Shown: piece by piece, positions 59,004 to 64,000 of the stretch
Layout: each line of letters begins with the position of its first letter
Position numbering within the stretch: the first letter of the stretch is position 1
From: Ideonella sp.
GTDB lineage: Bacteria > Pseudomonadota > Gammaproteobacteria > Burkholderiales > Burkholderiaceae_C
Length of the DNA: 64,000 nt
Direction: 5' to 3'
Assembly: GCA_015075545.1 (NCBI GenBank)
Contig: JABTUC010000003.1
Coordinates: forward strand, 62,001 to 126,000
Notes under the pieces: model-generated
What the model was told of the DNA's origin: nothing
Databases searched by the model: none
What the model saw: the letters and a program-made list of their open reading frames with translations, nothing else
Made by a program: the position numbers and the translations under genes

Positions 59004-60749
59004 CTACTGGGCCACCGCGCCGGCTCGCGCCGCTGCAGCAGGCTGCGTATCCACAGCGGCCAGTTCCCGCCAACCCTGGGCCGCGAGCGCGAGCAGCAGC
59101 ACGCCCGCTGCCGGCGGCAGCACGAGCACGGCGAGCGCCGCACCATCGGCAAGAGGCGGGCTCAACAAGTCCATCCAGCGTCGCGCATACAGCGCCAGCA
59201 GCAGCAAGGCCATCCACGTCGCAGCGCGCACCCAGGCGCGCGGTGCGCGCTCGAGCACGGCGCCGCCGGCCAGCAGAAACAGCGCCGAGGCGACGAACAC
59301 GACGGTGAACACCGTCTCGAAGATCGGCGCCGCCGCGCCGAGCGCGCCGCTGTGCAGGCGGTAGGGCAGCCAGGCGATGCACGCCAACCCGAGCACCGCC
59401 GCGCTGGCGCGCGCGCGCCGCGGCGCGCCACCATCGGGCACGTTGCCGCGCACGGCGCGCAGCCACGGCAACAGCAGCAGACAGACGAGGCCGAAGAGAG
59501 CATCGATCAGCATCGTCTTCGGATAGCCGATCGCCTCGATCGCGATGCCCTGCCAGGTCGCCGAGTAGGCGATGCCCAGGTTCAGCAGCGCCATGTAGGC
59601 GGTGAACTGCGTCGCGGCGACCGCCGGGTTGGTGACATCCATGAAGATCGCCGAGCGCGTGCCGTACATCAGGCCCTGCGCCACCGCATAGGCGAGCGTG
59701 GCGATCCACAGCGCGAGCACCAGCGCCGACGGTGCCACCACGGGGTTGGCACCACCTTGCGGCACGGGCATCACCGAGCCGTACTGCTGCAGCAGCGCCA
59801 TCAGATACAGCACCGGCAGACTCATCGCGGCGATGTACACCGCCAGCGTGCGCCGGCGGCCGTAGCGGTCGGACAGATGGCCGCCGAGCACCATGAAGCC
59901 GGCCGAGATCACCGACGACCACAGGTTCAACAGCGCCACCTGGTCGTCGTCGAGGCCGAGCTCGACCGCCAGGTTCGATTGCAGCGCCAGCCCGAGGCAC
60001 ATCGCACCCGACGGCAGCAGCGCAAACGCCAGCCCGACGAAAGCGCCTCGCGTGCCGAGAAACGAACGGAACGCCTCCACCGCGAAGTGACGCATCTGCG
60101 CGCTCGCCACCTGCCAGCGCGACGGGCCCTCGGCGCGTGCCCGTGCAGTCGGCGTCGCCTCGCGCATCGGCAGCGCGACGAACAGCGTCACTGCGAGGAT
60201 GCTGCCGGCCACGAAGAAGAACGTCGGCTGAAAACCGGTCACGCCCGACAGGAACAGCACGCCCGAGCCGCCGAGCGCCTGGCCGATCGCGGCGCCGGCG
60301 AACATCAGGCCGTTGGCCAGCCCGCGCTCGTGCTCCGCCAGCGTGTTCACCGCCAGCGCGTCGATCGCCACGTCCTGCATCGCGCCGAACGTGTTGTGCA
60401 CCAGCAGCACCGCCGTGAACAGCGCGAGTTGCTCCGGTAGCTTCAGCAGCACGGTGGACAGCAGCGTCATCGCCATCAGGACTTGCGTGACGATGATCCA
60501 GCCGCGGCGGCGCCCCAGGCGCTCGGAGGCGAACACGTCGATGAACGGCCCGAACGCCCACTTGAACGCCCACGGCAGGTAGAACGACCCGACGAACGCC
60601 CCGATCGCCGCCGGCCCCACGTCCTGCCGGCGCAACTGGGTGGCCACCGCGATGGCGGCAAACCCGAGCGGAATGCCTTCGGTGACGTAGAGGAAGAAGA
60701 ACGCCGTCAGGCGCCCGCGAGACGTGGCCAGCAGATTGGGCAGTCGCAT
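59004..60749 (-). CDS. AmpG-like major facilitator superfamily transporter
   Basis: A 581-residue membrane protein with about 12-14 hydrophobic segments. The N-terminal half shows AFFFLYVTEGIPLGFAAIAV, FYLPWAFKWAFGPFIDVFAS and HNTFGAMQDVAIDALAVNTL, characteristic of AmpG/acetyl-CoA-transporter-type permeases; the second half has LGGHLSDRYGRRRTLAVYIA and GTRSAIFMDVTNPAVAATQF. AmpG proteins import muropeptides for cell-wall recycling. The roughly 90-residue extra C-terminal part adds membrane segments, so substrate identity is not certain. Confidence 0.75.
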   Translation of the reverse strand: MRLPNLLATSRGRLTAFFFLYVTEGIPLGFAAIAVATQLRRQDVGPAAIGAFVGSFYLPWAFKWAFGPFIDVFASERLGRRRGWIIVTQVLMAMTLLSTVLLKLPEQLALFTAVLLVHNTFGAMQDVAIDALAVNTLAEHERGLANGLMFAGAAIGQALGGSGVLFLSGVTGFQPTFFFVAGSILAVTLFVALPMREATPTARARAEGPSRWQVASAQMRHFAVEAFRSFLGTRGAFVGLAFALLPSGAMCLGLALQSNLAVELGLDDDQVALLNLWSSVISAGFMVLGGHLSDRYGRRRTLAVYIAAMSLPVLYLMALLQQYGSVMPVPQGGANPVVAPSALVLALWIATLAYAVAQGLMYGTRSAIFMDVTNPAVAATQFTAYMALLNLGIAYSATWQGIAIEAIGYPKTMLIDALFGLVCLLLLPWLRAVRGNVPDGGAPRRARASAAVLGLACIAWLPYRLHSGALGAAAPIFETVFTVVFVASALFLLAGGAVLERAPRAWVRAATWMALLLLALYARRWMDLLSPPLADGAALAVLVLPPAAGVLLLALAAQGWRELAAVDTQPAAAARAGAVAQ

Positions 60750-60827
60750 CGCATGCGCTCGAATGGCGGTGACGCCGGTGCGCGACTATGCCACCGGATG
60801 TGCCAGGGAATCAGTCGCGCACAGACC

Positions 60828-60847
60828 CGCGCCACTCCAGTGGCGCG
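60828..60847. terminator. Stem-loop after the diguanylate cyclase gene
   Basis: CGCGCCACT-CC-AGTGGCGCG is a 9-bp perfect stem 23 bp behind the stop of the cyclase gene on the minus strand. No U-run. Confidence 0.45.
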
Positions 60848-60870
60848 TCTCCAGGCCGCATCGGGGGTGG

Positions 60871-62499
60871 TCAACCCACGCAGGTGCGGTTCTTGCCCGT
60901 GTGCTTGGCCTCGTACAGTGCACGGTCGGCGCGCTCGAGCGCACTGTCGAGCGCCTCGCCGTCGCGCAGCGCCGTGACGCCGGCCGAGAAGGTGACGAAC
61001 ACCTCGCGGCCTTCGTGCATGAACAGGCTCGCGCTGAGCGCGCGTTGCAGCCGGGCGAGCAACGCCTGCGCCTCGTCGCGCACGGTGCCCGGCAACAGCA
61101 CCACGAACTCCTCGCCGCCGAAGCGCGCCAAGTGGTCGGTCGGCCGCAGCGACTGCCGCACCTGTGCGGCCAGCGCCTTCAGCGCCGCGTCGCCGGCGGC
61201 GTGGCCCAGCGAATCGTTGAGCCGCTTGAAGTTGTCGATGTCGATCAGGCCGACCGACAGCACGGCGCCGTCACGCTGCGCGCGCGCGCGCTCGGCGTCG
61301 AACGCCTGCAGCAGCCCGCGACGGTTGGCCACCTGCGTCAGCGCGTCGGTCGACACCTCGTCGGACAGCCGCCGCAGTTCGCCCTCGAGCTGGCGCACCC
61401 GCTGCTCGAGTTCGCTCGCGCGTTCGTGCTCCCGGCTCAGGCGCTGGCGCGCGCCATCGACCACCTGGTGCACGGCGCGCGTCTCGGTGACCATCTCCTG
61501 CACCACCCCGGCCAGGCCCTGCAGGGAATCGGCGCGCTCGATCGTCTGCGCGTAGCGCTGCACGTTGTCGTTGAAACGGCCGGTGTGCTGGCCGAGCTCG
61601 GCCAGCTCGCCGAGCATGTGCTGCATCATCGCCTTCAGCGCATCGCGCGCCTGTTCGCGCTCGCGCCGCAGCTCGTGCTGGCGCGCGCGGGTGGTCGCCA
61701 GCAACTCCGCGGCGGCGTGCACGCCGCGCACGCTCGGGCTCTCGCCGAGGCGCTCGCGCAGCGCGTCGCACTGGCCGCGCGCCCAGCTCTGGTCTTCGGC
61801 CAGCTCGCCGAGGCTCTCGGTCATCGCGCGGCACAGTTGCAGCAGCTCGTCGAGCAGAAGATGGCGGTGCGACAGGTGCGCACGCGCCTGTTCGCCAAGC
61901 CGCGCCACCTCGTCGAGCAGCGCCGCATGCGGGCCTTCGGCGGCCAGTCGCTGCGCCGCCGCGGCCAACGCGTCGGCCAGCGTGGCGGCATCGGGCCTTT
62001 CGCGCGGCAGCGCAGCAGCCAGCGTCGCACGCACTTCGTGCAGCAGGGGCTGCCAATCGGCACCATCACGATCGGTGCGCTCGGCTGCGATGCCTGGCGT
62101 CTCGGCCGCAGGCTCGCCGGCGGCGTCCAGCGGCGCCAGGCCACTGATCTCGACCTCGCCCGCGGGACGATCGCCATCCCACGCCGCCAGCAACTGCGTC
62201 AACCGCTGCTGCAGGCGCTGCCCGTCGGCGCGACTGCCATCGAGTACCCGTTGCACGCTGTGCTTCTTGCGCGCACCGGTCCAGTGGCGACCACCTCGCT
62301 CGAGGCCACGCACCAGGCGTTCGATCAGCGCCGCCCAGGCGGGCCCCGCGTCCTCGGGTGGGGGCTGGCCGGCTTCTTGCGCGTAGGCGCGCGCATAGTG
62401 CTCCGGCGTCGGCTCGAGCTGCTGCGCCGCCAGCCGGCGCAGCGCGCCCTTTGCGATCTGCGCCGGCGCGGCCGAGGGGGTCGATGCGGTCGCGCTCAC
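60871..62499 (-). CDS. GGDEF-domain diguanylate cyclase
   Basis: A 542-residue soluble protein. The first 330 residues are helical and Ala/Arg/Glu-rich with no known sensor domain; residues 330-380 form a coiled coil (ERASELEQRVRQLEGELRRL). The C-terminal GGDEF domain begins DALTQVANRRGLLQAFDAER, carries GLIDIDNFKRLNDSLGHAAG and the active-site ARFGGEEFVVLLPG. It should make cyclic di-GMP. It lies 21 bp downstream of the GGDEF-EAL gene, so the two are probably co-transcribed. Confidence 0.9.
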   Translation of the reverse strand: MSATASTPSAAPAQIAKGALRRLAAQQLEPTPEHYARAYAQEAGQPPPEDAGPAWAALIERLVRGLERGGRHWTGARKKHSVQRVLDGSRADGQRLQQRLTQLLAAWDGDRPAGEVEISGLAPLDAAGEPAAETPGIAAERTDRDGADWQPLLHEVRATLAAALPRERPDAATLADALAAAAQRLAAEGPHAALLDEVARLGEQARAHLSHRHLLLDELLQLCRAMTESLGELAEDQSWARGQCDALRERLGESPSVRGVHAAAELLATTRARQHELRREREQARDALKAMMQHMLGELAELGQHTGRFNDNVQRYAQTIERADSLQGLAGVVQEMVTETRAVHQVVDGARQRLSREHERASELEQRVRQLEGELRRLSDEVSTDALTQVANRRGLLQAFDAERARAQRDGAVLSVGLIDIDNFKRLNDSLGHAAGDAALKALAAQVRQSLRPTDHLARFGGEEFVVLLPGTVRDEAQALLARLQRALSASLFMHEGREVFVTFSAGVTALRDGEALDSALERADRALYEAKHTGKNRTCVG

Positions 62500-62520
62500 G
62501 ACGTGCCCCGCACCACGGCG

Positions 62521-64000
62521 TCAGCGACCGAGCGTGTTGGCACGTGCCTCGGCCGCGGCGTCGAGTGCGCCGGCCTGGCCGATCCACGGCGCGCGGCGCG
62601 GCAGGATGGTGTTCTTCAGCCAGGCTTCGAGGTCGTCGGGCGGGATCGGGCGGCTGAACAGGTAGCCCTGCATCACGCCGCAGCCCAGCCGGTGCAGCAC
62701 CTCCATCTGGCGCAGGTTCTCGACCCCTTCGGCCACCACGCGCAGGCCGAGCGAGCGCGCCAGCGCGATGATCGCGGTGACCACCGCCGAGCTCTGCGGC
62801 GTGATGCCGAGGTCGCGCACGAACGAGCGGTCGATCTTCACCTCGGAGATCGGCAGCGTCGTCAAATACGCCAGCGACGAATAGCCGGTGCCGAAGTCGT
62901 CGATCGCGATCTCCACGCCGATCTCGTTGAGGCGGTGCAGCGACGGGATCACGTTCTGCAGGTCGCGCATCAGGCCGGTCTCGGTGATCTCGAGCTTGAT
63001 CGCGCGGTGCGGCACGCCGTAGTGCGACGCCGCCTGGTGGATGTGCTCGACCAGGTCGGAGCGCTCGAACAAGCGGTTGGGCAGGTTGACCGCCACCGGA
63101 TCGGAGAAGCCGAAGCTCACCTGCCAGGCCTTGGCCTGGCGCGCCGCCTCGCGCAGCGCCCACTCCGACAGCGGCACGATCAACCCGGTCTCCTCGGCCA
63201 GTGGAATGAAGTCGACCGGCGCCACCAGCGCGCCGTTGCGGTTCCAGCGCATCAGCGCCTCGACGCCGACCATGCGCGCGGCGCGCACGTCGATCATCGG
63301 CTGGTAGTGCAGCACCAGTTCGTCGCGCTCGATCGCCTTGTGCAGCGCGCTCTCGAGCTCGAGCTTCTCGCGCCCGCGCCCGGCGAGGTGCGGCGTGTAC
63401 AGTGCCCGCGCATTGCGGCCGGCGGACTTCACCGAGTACATCGCGACGTCGGAGTTGCGCATCAGGTCGGCCACCGTCGCACCGTCACGCGGGTACAGCG
63501 CGATGCCGACGCTGGCGGTGACGAAACACTCCTGGCCGCCGACGAAGATCGGGTCGCGCGTCGCGTCGAGCATGCGCTGCGCCACGCGCTCGGCGTCGGC
63601 CTCGCCACCCACCTCGGGCAGCAGCGCGACGAACTCGTCGCCGCCGAGCCGCCCCACCGCCTCGAGCGTGCGGTGCGAGCGCGATCCCTGCGACTCGAGC
63701 GTGCCCTCGATCACCTGGTCGCTGTGGCGCACGCAGGCACGCAGCCGGCGCGCCACCTCGATCAGCAGGTCGTCGCCGGCGACGTGGCCGAGGGTGTCGT
63801 TGATGACCTTGAAGCGGTCGATGTCGATCATCAGCAGCGCCACCTGGTGGCCACTGCGCCGCGCCGCGTCGAGCGAGCGCTCGGCGCGCCACATGAGCTG
63901 GCGGCGGTTCGGCAGGCCGGTCAGCGCGTCGAAGTTGGCAAGGTGGCGGATGCGGTCTTCGGCGACGCGGCGGTCGGTCACGTCCTGCACGATGCCGGTG
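62521..64000 (-). CDS. GGDEF-EAL cyclic-di-GMP protein (5' end outside window)
   Basis: The frame is open to the right window edge, so the N-terminus is missing; the visible part begins with a PAS-type end (TGIVQDVTDRRVAEDRIRHL). The GGDEF domain has LMIDIDRFKVINDTLGHVAG and GRLGGDEFVALLPE, but about 20 extra residues (IEGTLESQGSRSHRTLEAV) between the second strand and GGDEF. The EAL domain has VGVEALMRWNRNGALVAPVD, IKLEITETGLM, IDDFGTGYSSLAYL and VVAEGVEN, all needed for phosphodiesterase activity. It could make or degrade cyclic di-GMP. Confidence 0.9.
   Translation of the reverse strand, partial: TGIVQDVTDRRVAEDRIRHLANFDALTGLPNRRQLMWRAERSLDAARRSGHQVALLMIDIDRFKVINDTLGHVAGDDLLIEVARRLRACVRHSDQVIEGTLESQGSRSHRTLEAVGRLGGDEFVALLPEVGGEADAERVAQRMLDATRDPIFVGGQECFVTASVGIALYPRDGATVADLMRNSDVAMYSVKSAGRNARALYTPHLAGRGREKLELESALHKAIERDELVLHYQPMIDVRAARMVGVEALMRWNRNGALVAPVDFIPLAEETGLIVPLSEWALREAARQAKAWQVSFGFSDPVAVNLPNRLFERSDLVEHIHQAASHYGVPHRAIKLEITETGLMRDLQNVIPSLHRLNEIGVEIAIDDFGTGYSSLAYLTTLPISEVKIDRSFVRDLGITPQSSAVVTAIIALARSLGLRVVAEGVENLRQMEVLHRLGCGVMQGYLFSRPIPPDDLEAWLKNTILPRRAPWIGQAGALDAAAEARANTLGR

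Overview
The window reads as chromosome of a high-GC betaproteobacterium, most likely order Burkholderiales (Rubrivivax/Leptothrix-like group). This is an inference from gene order (leuC-leuD-leuB-asd-fimV-truA-trpF-trpB-trpA-accD-folC-SPOR-cvpA-purF-metZ and sdhCDAB-sdhE-gltA) and from protein flavour; no rRNA or species marker is present.

Layout. (1) 1-3051: housekeeping minus-strand genes: a truncated alkaline-phosphatase-family lipoprotein, a permuted papain-fold (YiiX-like) protein, a metallophosphoesterase and a small Cys-rich DUF3079-type protein. (2) About 3186-16311: a decaying genomic island inserted at the 3' end of a tRNA-Glu gene. It is bounded by a 13-bp direct repeat (3186-3198 and 16299-16311). 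A serine recombinase sits beside the tRNA, and its reading frame runs into the tRNA gene. Cargo: a DinJ/YafQ-type toxin-antitoxin pair whose toxin is cut by an amber codon; a TetR regulator; a catabolic operon (TRAP transporter, acyl-CoA ligase, thiolase, SMP-30/gluconolactonase-like protein, short-chain dehydrogenase) in which most genes carry frameshifts or nonsense codons; and an IS21-type istB remnant. (3) 16300-18000: tRNA-Glu, tRNA-Ala and gltX. (4) 17986-35228: a long colinear minus-strand biosynthetic block for leucine, aspartate-family, tryptophan, fatty acid, folate, purine and methionine synthesis, with fimV and truA. (5) 35285-43423: a propionyl-CoA to succinyl-CoA operon (methylmalonyl-CoA mutase, MeaB, propionyl-CoA carboxylase, VOC/epimerase-like protein) divergent from a GntR regulator, with a palindromic operator between them. 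(6) 43538-46617: modABC-modE for molybdate uptake, with a ModE-like operator. (7) 46726-49102: divergent egtD/egtB for ergothioneine-type synthesis. (8) 49160-57401: TCA-cycle block (gltA, sdhE, sdhBADC, a GntR regulator, mdh, a CitE/HpcH-type lyase). (9) 57398-58544: two paralogous small exported proteins. (10) 58719-64000: a 44-residue small membrane ORF, an AmpG-like MFS transporter, a diguanylate cyclase and a GGDEF-EAL protein cut by the window edge.

How the parts fit. Propionyl-CoA (from odd-chain or branched substrates) enters the TCA cycle through the region 5 operon and would feed the sdh/mdh/gltA genes of region 8. The island operon probably once imported and activated an organic acid and degraded it to acetyl- or propionyl-CoA. 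A shared TGGTACCA palindrome in front of the TetR gene and in front of the TRAP genes suggests it was controlled by its own TetR. The concentration of broken frames inside the island, against intact frames throughout the core, points to real gene decay rather than poor sequence.
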